Positions 48,681-61,082 of a stretch of 64,000 nucleotides of DNA are shown piece after piece. The notes below the pieces were generated by a model that had not been told where the DNA came from, searched no databases, and was given only the letters and a program-made list of their open reading frames with translations. This stretch comes from Streptomyces sp. ISL-36. GTDB lineage: Bacteria > Actinomycetota > Actinomycetes > Streptomycetales > Streptomycetaceae. The DNA is taken from the NCBI RefSeq assembly GCF_018614205.1, contig NZ_JAGGOS010000046.1:106552-170551 (forward strand), in the 5' to 3' direction. Every line of letters starts with the position of its first letter. Position 1 is the stretch's first letter. Position numbers and translations under genes: made by a program.

Positions 48681-49124
48681 CTACAGGTGGGCGAGCTTCT
48701 CCAGGACGGGAGCGGCCGCGCGCAGCTTGGCCCACTCGTCCTCGTCCAGGCCCTCGGCGAGCGACGCCAGCCAGGCGTTCCGCTTGCGGCGGGACTCTTC
48801 CAGCATGGCCTCGGCCTGCTCGGTCTGGCTGACGACCTTCTGCCGGCGGTCGTCGGGGTGCGGCTCCAGCCGGACCAGCCCCTTGGCTTCGAGCAGCGCG
48901 ACGATGCGGGTCATCGACGGCGGCTGGACGTGCTCCTTGCGGGCCAGCTCGCCGGGTGTGGCGGAGCCGCAGAGCGCCAGGGTGCCGAGGACCGACATCT
49001 CGGTCGGGCTCAGCGACTCGTCGACGCGCTGGTGCTTGAGGCGTCGGCTCAGTCGCATGACGGAGGAGCGGAGCGCGTTCACGGCCGCGGCGTCGCCGGC
49101 GGTGCCATGGGACAGGTCAGGCAT
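48681..49124 (-). CDS. MarR-family transcriptional regulator
   Basis: 147 residues with the winged helix-turn-helix of MarR: LSPTEMSVLGTLALCGSATPGELARKEHVQPPSMTRIVALLEAKGLVRLEPHPDDRRQKVVSQT, including the wing DxRxxxV. It likely represses itself and the MFS gene downstream, released by a ligand. ATG preceded by AAGGACC. Its AT-rich upstream region carries a short dyad. Confidence 0.94.
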   Translation of the reverse strand: MPDLSHGTAGDAAAVNALRSSVMRLSRRLKHQRVDESLSPTEMSVLGTLALCGSATPGELARKEHVQPPSMTRIVALLEAKGLVRLEPHPDDRRQKVVSQTEQAEAMLEESRRKRNAWLASLAEGLDEDEWAKLRAAAPVLEKLAHL

Positions 49125-49130
49125 GGTCCT

Positions 49131-49156
49131 TAGAATAACTCATTACCCTACCTAAA
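49131..49156 (-). promoter_or_regulatory. Probable MarR operator/promoter
   Basis: An AT-rich island directly before the MarR ATG. On the minus strand it contains TTTAGGTAGGGTAATGAG and a dyad TAATGAGTTA. Such islands in GC-rich DNA often hold the autoregulatory site of a MarR protein. Confidence 0.45.
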
Positions 49157-49256
49157 GACCAACCGAAAACACTCGGCCGATATCTGTCACCCGAACGAGT
49201 GAGTCGGATCCGGAAAGTGACGCACGGCGCCCCCTTCTGCCCCGACGCTGACTGGC

Positions 49257-49466
49257 ATGGGATCGACAGTGCTCAGCCTGCGCATCGACGGTGAGCTGCT
49301 CGACCGGCTCCGGGGGCATGCCGCCAAACGCGGAATGAGCGTCCAGGACTATGTGGTCCGGACGCTCATTCGCGACGACTTCGACGAGCGGTTCAAGTCC
49401 GCCGTCGACGAGACGGAGAAGTTCTACGGGCTGTCGAAGCCCGACCAGGTCAGCCCGATCACGTGA
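49257..49466 (+). CDS. Small ribbon-helix-helix-like protein (69 aa)
   Basis: Short protein MGSTVLSLRIDGELLDRLRGHAAKRGMSVQDYVVRTLIRDDFDERF. A strand with LSLRID followed by two helices with SVQDYVVRTL fits the Arc/CopG ribbon-helix-helix fold, a small DNA-binding dimer. No toxin partner is adjacent. Its stop overlaps the convergent purine permease stop by 8 bases. Targets unknown. Confidence 0.7.
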   Translation: MGSTVLSLRIDGELLDRLRGHAAKRGMSVQDYVVRTLIRDDFDERFKSAVDETEKFYGLSKPDQVSPIT

Positions 49467-50910
49467 GACCGAGGGCCGGCATCGCGTAGTAGAAGACGAA
49501 CACCGCCGACACGACGTACATGGCCACCGGGACCTCACGGCCCCGGCCGGCCGCGAGCCGCAGCACGCTGAAGGCGATGAAGCCGATGCCGATGCCGTTG
49601 GTGATCGAGTACGTGAACGGCATCATCACCATCGCCAGGAACGCCGGCACCGCGATGGTGAAGTCGCTCCAGTCGATGTCCCTGACCGATCCGGCCAGGA
49701 TCAGGAAGCCGACCGCGAGCAGCGCGGGCGTGGCCGCCTGGGACGGCACCATCGTCGCGAGCGGCGTGAGGAACAGCGCCACCGAGAACAGGCCGCCGGT
49801 GACCACCGACGCGAGGCCCGTGCGCGCGCCCTCGCCGACACCGGCCGTGGACTCCACGAAGCAGGTGGTGGCCGAGGAGGAGGTGGCACCGCCGGAGGCG
49901 ACGGCCAGGCCGTCCACGAGCAGGACCTTGTTGATGCCGGGGAAGTTGCCGTCCTTGTCCATCAGCTTGGCCTCGTCGCCGACGCCGAGGATCGTGCCCA
50001 TGGCGTCGAAGAAGCAGGACAGCAGGACGGTGAAGACGAAGAGGACGCCGGTCAGCAGGCCGACCTTGTCGAAGCCGCCGAACAGGCTCACCTCGCCGAC
50101 CAGGCCGAAGTCGGGAGAGGCGACCGGGTTGCCGGGCCAGGTCGGGGTGGTCAGACCCCAGGACGGGACGGTGGCGACGGCGTTGATCACCATGGCCGCG
50201 ATCGTCATCACGACGATCGAGATCAGGATCGCGCCCGGCACCTTGCGGATGATCAGCGCGAGGGTGAGCAGGGCGCCCAGGACGAAGACCAGGACCGGCC
50301 AGCCGGTGAGGTGACCGTCGCCGCCGAGCTGCAGCGGGACGGTGGTGTGGGCGGCGTCGGGGATCCGGGAGACGAAGCCCGAGTCGACCAGGCCGATGAG
50401 CATGATGAAGAGGCCGATACCGATGGCGATGCCCTTGCGCAGACCCACCGGGACGGCGTTCATCACCCGCTCGCGCAGACCGGTCGCGACCAGGAGCATC
50501 ACCACGATGCCGGCGAGGACGACCATGCCCATCGCGTCCGGCCAGGACATCTTGGGCGCGAGCTGGAGGGCGACGACCGTGTTGACGCCGAGGCCGGCCG
50601 CCAGCGCGATCGGCACATTGCCGATGACACCCATGAGAAGGGTCGAGAAGGCCGCGGTGAGCACGGTCGCGGTGGCCAGCTGGCCGCCGTCGAGCTGGTG
50701 CCCGTACATGTCCTTGGCGCTGCCGAGGATGATCGGGTTCAGCACGATGATGTAGGCCATCGCGAAGAAGGTGGCGAAGCCGCCACGGACCTCACGGGCG
50801 ATGGTGGAGCCGCGCTCGGAGATCTTGAAGTAGCGGTCGAGACCGGAGAGCGGGCCCTGGGGGCCCTGCGGCTCGGGGGCGGTGGCCTTGGCGGCGGCCG
50901 TGGTGCTCAT
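49459..50910 (-). CDS. NCS2-family purine permease (AzgA-like)
   Basis: 483 residues, 12-14 membrane segments. DRYFKISERGSTIAREVRGGFATFFAMAYIIVLNP at the N-terminus and LTGVLFVFTVLLSCFFDAMGTILGVGDEA, SATTCFVESTAGVGEGARTGLASV are diagnostic of the adenine/guanine/hypoxanthine permease group. The ATG at 50910 has GAGGAA upstream. A housekeeping nucleobase importer; nothing links it to the cluster. Its 169-base upstream region to DUF2530 is divergent and would hold both promoters. Confidence 0.95.
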   Translation of the reverse strand: MSTTAAAKATAPEPQGPQGPLSGLDRYFKISERGSTIAREVRGGFATFFAMAYIIVLNPIILGSAKDMYGHQLDGGQLATATVLTAAFSTLLMGVIGNVPIALAAGLGVNTVVALQLAPKMSWPDAMGMVVLAGIVVMLLVATGLRERVMNAVPVGLRKGIAIGIGLFIMLIGLVDSGFVSRIPDAAHTTVPLQLGGDGHLTGWPVLVFVLGALLTLALIIRKVPGAILISIVVMTIAAMVINAVATVPSWGLTTPTWPGNPVASPDFGLVGEVSLFGGFDKVGLLTGVLFVFTVLLSCFFDAMGTILGVGDEAKLMDKDGNFPGINKVLLVDGLAVASGGATSSSATTCFVESTAGVGEGARTGLASVVTGGLFSVALFLTPLATMVPSQAATPALLAVGFLILAGSVRDIDWSDFTIAVPAFLAMVMMPFTYSITNGIGIGFIAFSVLRLAAGRGREVPVAMYVVSAVFVFYYAMPALGLT

Positions 50911-51079
50911 GGGGGGTTCCTCTTCGGGTACGTTCATGACGCTCGTTGGCGGTTCGTACGAAAGAAACCCGCCAGAGGCAAACCGTTTCAGTATGAACAC
51001 ATGAACGGACGAGCGTCCATCTCCGCGCGTAGACCCGGCTCAGGACCGCTCGGACGTACGGCCGCCTAGACTGACGGGC

Positions 51080-51382
51080 ATGGCGAAGTGGATCCCGAAG
51101 CACGAGGCACCCGAGCCCCTGGAGGGGCCCGTCGTCGCCACCATCACCGGCGGCACGATCCTCTGGTTCGTCCTGTTCCTGGTGCAGATCCCCTTCTACG
51201 GCTGGTTCGACGACCACGACCTGACCTGGTGGGTGTGGACCTGCCTGGCCGGCGCGGGGCTCGGCCTGATCGGCATCTGGTACGTCCGCAAGCGCGACGC
51301 GGCGATCAAGCGCGACGCGGCGATCAAGCACGCCGGCACCGAGACCGGCACCGGCACCGGCACCGAGGCGTCCGCCCCGTAG
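51080..51382 (+). CDS. DUF2530 membrane protein
   Basis: 100 residues. MAKWIPKHEAPEPLEGP followed by two membrane segments (GGTILWFVLFLVQIPFYGW and WWVWTCLAGAGLGLIGIWYV) and RKRDAAIK is the DUF2530 pattern of actinobacteria. A short repeat gives KRDAAIKRDAAIK and a GTGTGTG tail. Function unknown. Confidence 0.9.
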   Translation: MAKWIPKHEAPEPLEGPVVATITGGTILWFVLFLVQIPFYGWFDDHDLTWWVWTCLAGAGLGLIGIWYVRKRDAAIKRDAAIKHAGTETGTGTGTEASAP

Positions 51383-51470
51383 TACCGCGGGACCATTTCC
51401 GTCCTCCCCCGGTCCGATCTTCGGCCCTCTCGGCGGGTGAACGACCCATTCCGGTCGTACCGTCGAAAAC

Positions 51471-53882
<2,412 letters not shown>

Positions 53883-53950
53883 GCACGGGGTTTACCCTGT
53901 GCCGACAGCGATCGCTGTGACATCTGAGGCGTGGGGGGATCCGCGTACAC

Positions 53951-56491
53951 ATGCACGTGACGAAGAACCGCAGAAACCTGCGGAGAACGGTCGTGGGCGC
54001 CCTCGCGGGCGTCCTGGCGGCCACCGGTATGACGCTCGTGCCGGGGCAGGTCTCGGCGACCGAGAACCCCGTCCCTGCCACGAAGGGCATGGACAAGGGC
54101 GCCGGCGTGAAGCTGGCCACCGGTGAGCGACTGGAGCGCATCCCCGGTACGAAGGGCTTCCGGGTGGCCGCCGCCGTCGGGCGACAGGCCTCCGGGAAGT
54201 ACGCCTTCGAGCAGACCGACGGTGAGCTGACGGTCCAGCCGATCGGCGAGGAGAAGCCCCTTCCGGCCACGACCGTCCGGACGGACGAGGCCGCTTCGGG
54301 CCTCACGCCGTACGGCGAGTACGGGACGACCGCGAACCAGAGGGTGAACTTCTCCGTCGCCGGCGGCTATGCCGTCGGCACGTACATAAGCCTGTGGAAC
54401 ACCTCCACCTGGACGCGGTACGACGTCACGACCGAGCAGTACATGCCTCGGGGCACGGCGAACGTCCCCCCGGGCACCTACTTCGCCACCATCCAGTACG
54501 ACTACTACGCCGAGACGCGACCCGGCTACCTCCTCACGAAGACCTTCACGGTCGGCGGCACGACGGCCAACGTGGTCTTCGACGAGAAGGCCGCCAAGCC
54601 GATGGGCATCGTCAGCGACGACACGAGCGCGCGCCGCGCCGGGGCCGCTGTGTGGCTGACGACGCCCAACGGCGACACGGTCGGCCAGATCGGCGGCGGC
54701 GCGGACAGGATCTTCGTCTCCCCGTTCACGATGAGCGGCGTCACGGTCCATCTCCACGACGTGCTCACGAAGTACGGATCGAGCCGACTCAGGCCCAGCC
54801 CGTACCGCTACGACCTGGTTCACCAGTTCAGGAACACGGTTCCGGCGAACCCGGTCGTCACCGTGAAGACCGCCGGCCTGGCGAAGACCGTCACGACGTT
54901 CCACTCGCTCGCCGGGCGCCAGACCGCCTCGCTGGACACGTACCGCAAGCCGGCCGACACCGAGCCGTTCGTCGCGGCGCAGGCCGCCTCCCCGGTGACC
55001 ACGCCCGGCACCCTCACCGAGTACGTGACTCCGAACGTGACGTTCGGCCGCTCCCTGCTGGACGGCGGCAACCATGTGCAGCTCGGCGACCGTACGCTGC
55101 CGACCGGTACCTCCGCGGGCGAGACGATCGGCCGAGGACCGCTCCAGCCCGGCGCCGGCGGCCACTCCGGCCGGAGTGCGACGCACATCGGCCTGTACGA
55201 GCCCTACTCCTTCACCGACGCGCGCGGCAACCAGGGCGCCGACCACGAGGCGCTCCAGCAGTACCGGCTGACTTCCCGGGGCGTGACCCTCGTCGACAGC
55301 GCGTACGAAGGAGGCTTCAAGACCTACAGCGCCACGGTGTCGTCCTCCTCCGCCCCCTACGAGTTCACGCACACCACCATCCGGCGCGGCCCGCACGCGC
55401 GGCTGTCGACCCGGCTGGTGCGGGAGTGGACGTTCACCTCGTCCGGCTACTCCTCCGTGCCGCGCCAGGACAACTTCCTGCCGCTGCTCGACGTGACGTT
55501 CGACGTTCCGTCGCTGGACATCCGCAACACGGCCGCGGCCGGTCCGGTCCGGGTCGCCGCCACGGTCACCTCCCGCTCGACGGCCGCGACGGCGTCCCTG
55601 ACCGGCCTGGAGTACTCGACCGACGACGGCGCGACCTGGCAGCCCGCCTCCGCCGAGGGGGACATCACCGTCGGCGCCGGCGACCGCTTCGTGTCGCTGC
55701 GCGCCACCGGCAGGGACGACTCCGGTGCCACGGTCCGCACGACCCTGATCCGCGCCTTCGGCGGGCCCGGATCCGTCAGCCTGCCCGACGAGTCGGCCGG
55801 CGGGGTCAAGATCAGCGGCGTGACGGTCAACGGCGGCAGGCCTGTCGTCATCGACGGGGCGACCGGCCAGTACCCGACCGATGTCGAGGCCGCGTTCACG
55901 GTCACCTCGCCCGCCGGGATCGCGCGCGGCGGCATGGCCCTCTACAAGGGCTCGTACGAACGCCCCGACGCCGTCTTCCCGTTCCAGTGGACCCAGTGCA
56001 CTCCGGCGAACGCCACGACCTCCTCGTGCGAGGGGTGGCTGAACCTCGCCCCCCGCCACCTCGTGGACAACGCGCTCGCCGGCGAGTGGAAGGTCGCCGC
56101 CTGGGCCGAGTCGCAGGACGGCACGAGCTACGCGGACGTGCACGCGGCCCTGACGGTACGGATCGTGCGGCCGACCCGGCTGACCACCGACGCCACGCCG
56201 GAACCGGTCGCCAAGGGCGCGACGCTCACCGTCACCGGCCGGTTCACCGTCTCCGACTGGCTGGCCGGCGGGTATCTCGGGCATCCGAGGCAGCGGGTGA
56301 ACCTGGAGTTCCGCAAGGCGGGCACCTCCGCCTACACGCTGGTCGGGGTCGCCACCACGGACTCCACCGGCAAGGCGGTGGTCGCCCTCAAGGCGGCCTA
56401 CGACGGCGAGTACCGCTGGAGCGCCGGCCCCAGCTGGAACCCGACCACCGCCCCGCCCGTCCTGGCCGCGGACGCCGTCGACGTGCGCTGA
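53951..56491 (+). CDS. Large secreted protein, unknown function
   Basis: 846 residues. N-terminal signal peptide (MHVTKNRRNLRRTVVGALAGVLAATG) with likely cleavage after QVSA. The rest is rich in Thr, Gly and beta-prone sequence with no catalytic motif I recognise; LTVTGRFTVSDWLAG and GKAVVALKAAYDGEYRWS near the C-terminus resemble bacterial Ig-like domains, and YDGEYRW is common in Streptomyces cell-surface proteins. Probably an extracellular or wall-associated structural protein. A strong hairpin terminator follows. Confidence 0.85.
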   Translation: MHVTKNRRNLRRTVVGALAGVLAATGMTLVPGQVSATENPVPATKGMDKGAGVKLATGERLERIPGTKGFRVAAAVGRQASGKYAFEQTDGELTVQPIGEEKPLPATTVRTDEAASGLTPYGEYGTTANQRVNFSVAGGYAVGTYISLWNTSTWTRYDVTTEQYMPRGTANVPPGTYFATIQYDYYAETRPGYLLTKTFTVGGTTANVVFDEKAAKPMGIVSDDTSARRAGAAVWLTTPNGDTVGQIGGGADRIFVSPFTMSGVTVHLHDVLTKYGSSRLRPSPYRYDLVHQFRNTVPANPVVTVKTAGLAKTVTTFHSLAGRQTASLDTYRKPADTEPFVAAQAASPVTTPGTLTEYVTPNVTFGRSLLDGGNHVQLGDRTLPTGTSAGETIGRGPLQPGAGGHSGRSATHIGLYEPYSFTDARGNQGADHEALQQYRLTSRGVTLVDSAYEGGFKTYSATVSSSSAPYEFTHTTIRRGPHARLSTRLVREWTFTSSGYSSVPRQDNFLPLLDVTFDVPSLDIRNTAAAGPVRVAATVTSRSTAATASLTGLEYSTDDGATWQPASAEGDITVGAGDRFVSLRATGRDDSGATVRTTLIRAFGGPGSVSLPDESAGGVKISGVTVNGGRPVVIDGATGQYPTDVEAAFTVTSPAGIARGGMALYKGSYERPDAVFPFQWTQCTPANATTSSCEGWLNLAPRHLVDNALAGEWKVAAWAESQDGTSYADVHAALTVRIVRPTRLTTDATPEPVAKGATLTVTGRFTVSDWLAGGYLGHPRQRVNLEFRKAGTSAYTLVGVATTDSTGKAVVALKAAYDGEYRWSAGPSWNPTTAPPVLAADAVDVR

Positions 56492-56505
56492 CCCGTCCTC
56501 ACCTG

Positions 56506-56550
56506 CGTGAAGGGGCCCCGGTCGCCGTCGGCGACCGGGGCCCCTTCACG
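56506..56550. terminator. Bidirectional hairpin terminator
   Basis: Perfect inverted repeat with 21-base arms (56506-56526 and 56530-56550) and a 3-base loop, between the convergent stops of the secreted protein (56491) and the sacsin-like gene (56563). Very GC-rich stem, no T-run. Confidence 0.9.
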
Positions 56551-56562
56551 CCTGACGCCGGT

Positions 56563-59500
56563 TCAGTCGAACCACCTGTCGCGCGCCAGTTCCGCCGTTC
56601 TCGACGGGTCCTCCAGGAGCGCCGCGACCTCGAAGCGGCGGGGCCATTGGCCGGCCGCCCAGGCGAGGCCCGCCGCGACACCCTCCAGGGTCGCGGCGTG
56701 GAGGGTGCCGTCGGGGGTACGGCGCCAGTCCAGCTCGACGCCCGCGGCGCGGAGCTCCTCGTGCTCGACGTACGTGGACGGGGTCGCCGGGCCGAGGAGG
56801 GCGTGGACCGAGGAGGGCACCTCGTGCTCCTCGCCGACCGTGGTGACCTCCGCCTCGACGGTCTCGCTCAGACGGCGGACCTGGAACAGCTCCGCCAGGT
56901 CGGCCGCGCGGGACGGGGCCACCGGCAGCAGCGGCAGCCCGGCGGCGAGCGGGAGGAGGTCGGGGGCATCGGCGACCAGGGCCTCCGAGGCGTCGACCAC
57001 CAGGAGGGAGCCGTCCACGACCGCGCGCAGCTCGTCCGGGAGGGTCACCTGCTCCGGGTCCAGGTCGGCGAGCGCCGTGTAGAGGGCGTGCAGCTGGGCG
57101 CCGCTCACCTCCCGCTCCGGCGACGCGAGGCGGGTCAGGAGCTCGGCGGCGCCGCCCGGCTCGTCCAGGAGCGCGGCGACGGAGGTCCGCACGCCCAGCG
57201 CCCGCAGGACCTGCTCGTCCTCGAACCCGGTCGCGTCGGCGGAGTCGTACAGGCCGATCAGCAGCGGGTCCGTGCCCGCCGCCCGCAGGCCCGCCGGGCG
57301 GCGGCCGTCGAGGACGGGGTGGTCGCGCAGCCACCAGGCGGTGTACGACCGTACGGTCTCGGTCGTGCCGTCCGGCATCAGCACCCGGACCGGCTGGATC
57401 AGCGCGTCCCGCAGCGGCGGCTTCGCCAGCAGCGAGAGCGCCTGCGGCCAGGCGTCGTCGTCGACCAGGTCCAGGTCCCGTACGGCGACGATCTCGGTCG
57501 CCACCGGCGGCACCGGGGACTCCGGCAGCCGGTCCAGGACGTCCTCGCACCACACGTCGACCGCGTCGAGGAGACCGGCGTCGTCCGGCTCGGCGTAGTC
57601 CCCCTCGCGGGGCTCCAGCTCGTCCGGGTCGAGGACCAGGTCGGTGGCCCGGACCAGGGCGAAGTCGGCGAGCACCCCGCAGGCGGCGAGGGGCTGTTCG
57701 CCCCACCGCTCGGCCAGCTCTGCGTCGCAGAGGGCGAGTTCACCCTCGCGCATCACGGCGGCGAAAGCGCCGCCGGGCAGCACCAGTTCACCGGCGGGCG
57801 CGAGCTCCCCGTCCTCGTCGGGCAGGGCCAGCGCCCCGAGCCACGGCTCGTCGCCGGGTTCCAGCTCCGCGTCCCGTACGAGAGCGAGCACCGCCTCGGC
57901 GAGCTCGTCCGCGTCCAGGGTGTCCGCGTCCTCGTCCCAGATCTCCCCCGCCTCCATGGAGCCGGCGACCGCCATCCTCACCTGGGGCGTCGTCAGCACG
58001 GCGCGGGGCGTGGCGGGCAGCGCGCCGAGCTTCTCCAGGAGCGGGTGGGCCGCCTCCGGGTGGGCGACCTTCAGGCCGAGGCGGGCGAGATCGACCGGAG
58101 TGTGCTCCTGCGGCAGCAGGACCTGGCGGGGGCCGATGGTGGTACGGCCGGAGGCCAGGGGCACCGGAAGGCCGGTGAGGCGGTCGGGGTCGACGCCGGC
58201 GAGGGAGTCGTACAGCCGCCACCACCACGACGGTTCGCGCTCCAGGCCGGCGAGCCGGTCGATGACGTCGGTCAGCGGCAGCCGGCCCACGCCGAGCGTG
58301 CGCAGTTCGGGGCGGCGCTCCAGACCGGCCGGCAGGAGCGTCGGCAGGACCTCGGCGAGCACGGACACCGTCTCGGCGCCCGCGCCCTCCACCACCTCGG
58401 CCTCCACGGGCCGCAGCGCCGGCACCTCCTCCGACGGCGCCTCGGGGGCCAGGAAGGCCACCCGCGGCAGCCGCTGGAGGATCGCCGCGCGCAGCGCCCC
58501 GTCCAAGGGCCCCTTGCCGAGCGGCCCGGGCACCAGGTCGATCGTGGCGACGGTCACCGGCTGCCAGTCGGCGAGGAGTTCGGCGTAGGCGTCGGCCGCG
58601 CGCTCGACGAGGAAGTCGGTGAGCGGCCCGGGCGCGGGGTGGCGCCGGGCGGTGTCCAGCGGCAGCGAGGCGATCAGCAGCGCGGGCAGGCCGAGCGGTT
58701 CGTCGGTGGGGGTCGGGGCGTGGACGACCGGCGCGGTACGGGGGTACAGCGGGGCGCCCTCGCCGTCGACGGGGACGGCCCAGGTCACCGACCAGTGCGG
58801 GCGCAGCCGTTCCTCGACGGGACGGCCCTTCAGGAGGGCCGCGTCGAGGGGGCCGCCGTGGCTGACGGTCCGCCAGCGGCGGGTCTCCCGGGTCGCGGTG
58901 TCGTCGATGAGGACGTACGCCTCGTCCGCCTCGTCCTGGGCGCGCTGGAGGACCCGTACGCCCTCCGCCGTCTCGACCACGACCTCGGCGAGCCCCGGAA
59001 GGGTGAGGAGCAGGGCGTCGTCGATGGCGCCGAGGAGCCGCTCGGCGAGGTCGACGGCCGCGGAGTCCCGCAGCGGCAGCACGACGACGGTGTCGTAGCC
59101 CTCGGGGGCGGTGCCCTCGGCGGGCAGCGGAAGCCGCAGCAGCGGGACGTGGCCGTCGCGGCGGCGCAGCTCGTCACCGAGGCCGGGGCTGTGCCGGGCG
59201 GCCTCGGCGGCCAGCTCGCGGGCCTCGGCGAGGGACCAGCGGACACCGCCGTGGCGGCCCAGGACGGCGGGCTCGTCGCTGACGGCGAGGACGGCGGCGA
59301 AGCCGACGCCGAAACGGCCGACGGCGGTGGTGTCGTGCTCGCGCTTGGCGGAGGCGCGCAGGGTGGACAGCGACTCGACGCCGGTCGCGTCCAGCGGGGC
59401 ACCGGTGTTGGCGGCGGCCAGGACGGCGGGGGCGTCGGGCCCGGCGGGGTGGAGGGTCAGCCGCAGCCGCCCGGTGACGCCTGCCCTGCGGGCGGCGTCG

Positions 59501-59688
59501 GCGGCGTTCTGGGCGAGCTCGACGACGAGGCGGTCTCGGTAGCCGCCGAGCGCGAGGTCCTCCTCGGCGTTGGCGTCCTCCCGGAAGCGGGCGGGCCCGG
59601 CCCCCCAGGAATCGAGCACGCCCCGCCGCAGCCGGGCGGTGCCGAAGGGGTCGGCTCCGTCGGTCGTCGTCCTGACGCTGACGCTCAC
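56563..59688 (-). CDS. Sacsin N-terminal ATPase-like (GHKL/Hsp90-type) large protein
   Basis: About 1041 residues. The N-terminal 200 residues hold a GHKL ATP-binding fold: ELAQNAADAARRAG (Asn box), ANTGAPLDATGVESLSTLRAS and GRFGVGFAAVLAVSD (glycine loop), as in Hsp90 and sacsin. The long remainder is Glu/Leu/Pro-rich with no other motif I know. Actinobacterial proteins of this type are often labelled Hsp90-like or sacsin-like; function unknown. The GTG at 59688 is chosen because GGAG lies 7 bases upstream; another GTG 12 bases earlier is possible. Confidence 0.85.
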   Translation of the reverse strand: MSVSVRTTTDGADPFGTARLRRGVLDSWGAGPARFREDANAEEDLALGGYRDRLVVELAQNAADAARRAGVTGRLRLTLHPAGPDAPAVLAAANTGAPLDATGVESLSTLRASAKREHDTTAVGRFGVGFAAVLAVSDEPAVLGRHGGVRWSLAEARELAAEAARHSPGLGDELRRRDGHVPLLRLPLPAEGTAPEGYDTVVVLPLRDSAAVDLAERLLGAIDDALLLTLPGLAEVVVETAEGVRVLQRAQDEADEAYVLIDDTATRETRRWRTVSHGGPLDAALLKGRPVEERLRPHWSVTWAVPVDGEGAPLYPRTAPVVHAPTPTDEPLGLPALLIASLPLDTARRHPAPGPLTDFLVERAADAYAELLADWQPVTVATIDLVPGPLGKGPLDGALRAAILQRLPRVAFLAPEAPSEEVPALRPVEAEVVEGAGAETVSVLAEVLPTLLPAGLERRPELRTLGVGRLPLTDVIDRLAGLEREPSWWWRLYDSLAGVDPDRLTGLPVPLASGRTTIGPRQVLLPQEHTPVDLARLGLKVAHPEAAHPLLEKLGALPATPRAVLTTPQVRMAVAGSMEAGEIWDEDADTLDADELAEAVLALVRDAELEPGDEPWLGALALPDEDGELAPAGELVLPGGAFAAVMREGELALCDAELAERWGEQPLAACGVLADFALVRATDLVLDPDELEPREGDYAEPDDAGLLDAVDVWCEDVLDRLPESPVPPVATEIVAVRDLDLVDDDAWPQALSLLAKPPLRDALIQPVRVLMPDGTTETVRSYTAWWLRDHPVLDGRRPAGLRAAGTDPLLIGLYDSADATGFEDEQVLRALGVRTSVAALLDEPGGAAELLTRLASPEREVSGAQLHALYTALADLDPEQVTLPDELRAVVDGSLLVVDASEALVADAPDLLPLAAGLPLLPVAPSRAADLAELFQVRRLSETVEAEVTTVGEEHEVPSSVHALLGPATPSTYVEHEELRAAGVELDWRRTPDGTLHAATLEGVAAGLAWAAGQWPRRFEVAALLEDPSRTAELARDRWFD

Positions 59689-60161
59689 GTCTGACTCCAC
59701 TCTGCGGAACGGGATGGGGCAGGGGCCCGAAGGTACCGCGACCAGCGCCGCTCCGTGTCGGAGGGCCGACTCCGTGGGGCGGGGGAGTGTCCGCAGAGTA
59801 TCGCCGTCCGCCCGAAGGGCGGGGCCCGCGGCGCTCGGTGCACGGGATCTCCCCAGGCCCGCAGGGCCTGGTGGACGCGCTCGCGAGGCGCCGGGATGCC
59901 CTCGTGGCGGAGCTACTTGGGCACTTCGGCAACGCAGCGCGGGGGCACCTCCCGCGCCCGAAGGGCTACGGGGGAGTGCGTGCAGGGCCTCGCGGGCCGG
60001 GCGAGACTTTACGGACACGGCCTGGGAGCGGCCGAGATCCTGGGCCGGCCCGGAGGCCGGCGTGCGAGATTCCAGGCCGACCCCGGGAGACCGGCGTGCG
60101 AGATCGAGGGCCGGCCCCGGCGGGCCGGGAATGCCCGGGATCAGGGCCGGCCCCCGGTGGA
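59689..60161. other. Intergenic region with hairpins and degenerate repeats, no gene seen
   Basis: 473 bases between the sacsin-like start and the DUF3027 stop. The middle contains GGGGGCACCTCCCGCGCCCG and GGCTACGGGGGAG-type inverted blocks like those scattered in Streptomyces genomes. The right third (about 60040-60150) has two or three imperfect copies of a 35-base unit containing GGCCGGCGTGCGAGAT. Only short unconvincing open frames. Confidence 0.6.
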
Positions 60162-61082
60162 TCAGGAGTGGCCGAGATCCTCGAAGACCTCGTCCGGTTC
60201 CGTCGTGGAGCCCGAGTCCTTCGCCGGGCGGAGCGGGAACTCGTCCGCCGCCATCGAGTCGAGGACCGGCGGCGCCGGGCGCGGAGGCTTCGGCATGACC
60301 GCCGCCTCGGAGTGCCCGCCGCAGCCGTACGCGAGCGAGACGACCCGCCCGTCCGCCGGGGAGAACTCGTTCGCGCAGACGCCGAAGGCCTGCTTCAGGG
60401 AGCCGGCCAGCGGCACCAGGAACGCGCAGGACTCGCAGGACGCCGGGGCGGCCTGTGCCATCGGGGTCTTCGCGCCGAACGCCTCGTCCCAGCGGTCCGC
60501 CGCCACATGCAGCCCGTATCGGGAGAGCACCCGCGCCCGTCGCATGCCGAGCTCCTCGGCGACCGAGGCGATGGCGCCCCGGGACGGCGTACGGGAGACG
60601 ATCTCCGCGTCCTCGGCGTCGAGATGGTCCGCCATCTCCTCCGAGACCACGGAGTTCGGCGGCGGGGCGTCCTCGCCGGTGTAGCCGGGTTCGAGCCGCA
60701 GGTCGTCCTGCTCCGTCGGCAGCAGATCCCCCGGCCCCATGTCGCCCGGACGCAGCCGCTCGCTCCACGGCACCCACTCGGGGGCGAGGAGGGCGTCGGA
60801 GCCGGGCAGCAGGACGGTCTCGTCCAGCGTGACGTTCTTCGCCCGGGAGGCCCGGGTGACCGTCACCGCCCAACGCCAGCCCCGGTAGCCGGGCTCCTCG
60901 GCCTCGAAGAAATGGGTGACGACCCGGTCACCTTCGGCGACGGCCTCCACATACGCCCCGACGGTGCCGGGTGCGGCGGCCTCCTCGGCGGCCGCCCGCG
61001 CAAGGTCTACCGCCTCGGCGCACAGGCGGTCGGGGGTACGCGGGGTACGCGCAGTACGGCTTCGCGTCGTCGCAGCACTCAC
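60162..61082 (-). CDS. DUF3027 family protein
   Basis: 306 residues, conserved in actinobacteria and of unknown function. FEAEEPGYRGWRWAVTVTRASRAKNVTLDETVLLPG, EWVPWSERLRPGDMGPGDLLPTEQDD and SCESCAFLVPLAGSLKQAFGVCANE (four Cys, likely metal site) are typical. The GTG at 61082 with AGGAG 11 bases upstream is preferred; the open frame extends further upstream without a better start. Confidence 0.92.
   Translation of the reverse strand: MSAATTRSRTARTPRTPDRLCAEAVDLARAAAEEAAAPGTVGAYVEAVAEGDRVVTHFFEAEEPGYRGWRWAVTVTRASRAKNVTLDETVLLPGSDALLAPEWVPWSERLRPGDMGPGDLLPTEQDDLRLEPGYTGEDAPPPNSVVSEEMADHLDAEDAEIVSRTPSRGAIASVAEELGMRRARVLSRYGLHVAADRWDEAFGAKTPMAQAAPASCESCAFLVPLAGSLKQAFGVCANEFSPADGRVVSLAYGCGGHSEAAVMPKPPRPAPPVLDSMAADEFPLRPAKDSGSTTEPDEVFEDLGHS

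Noticed and set aside
49257..49466. Antitoxin of a toxin-antitoxin pair
   Set aside because: No toxin-like gene is next to it; both neighbours are a MarR gene and a permease.
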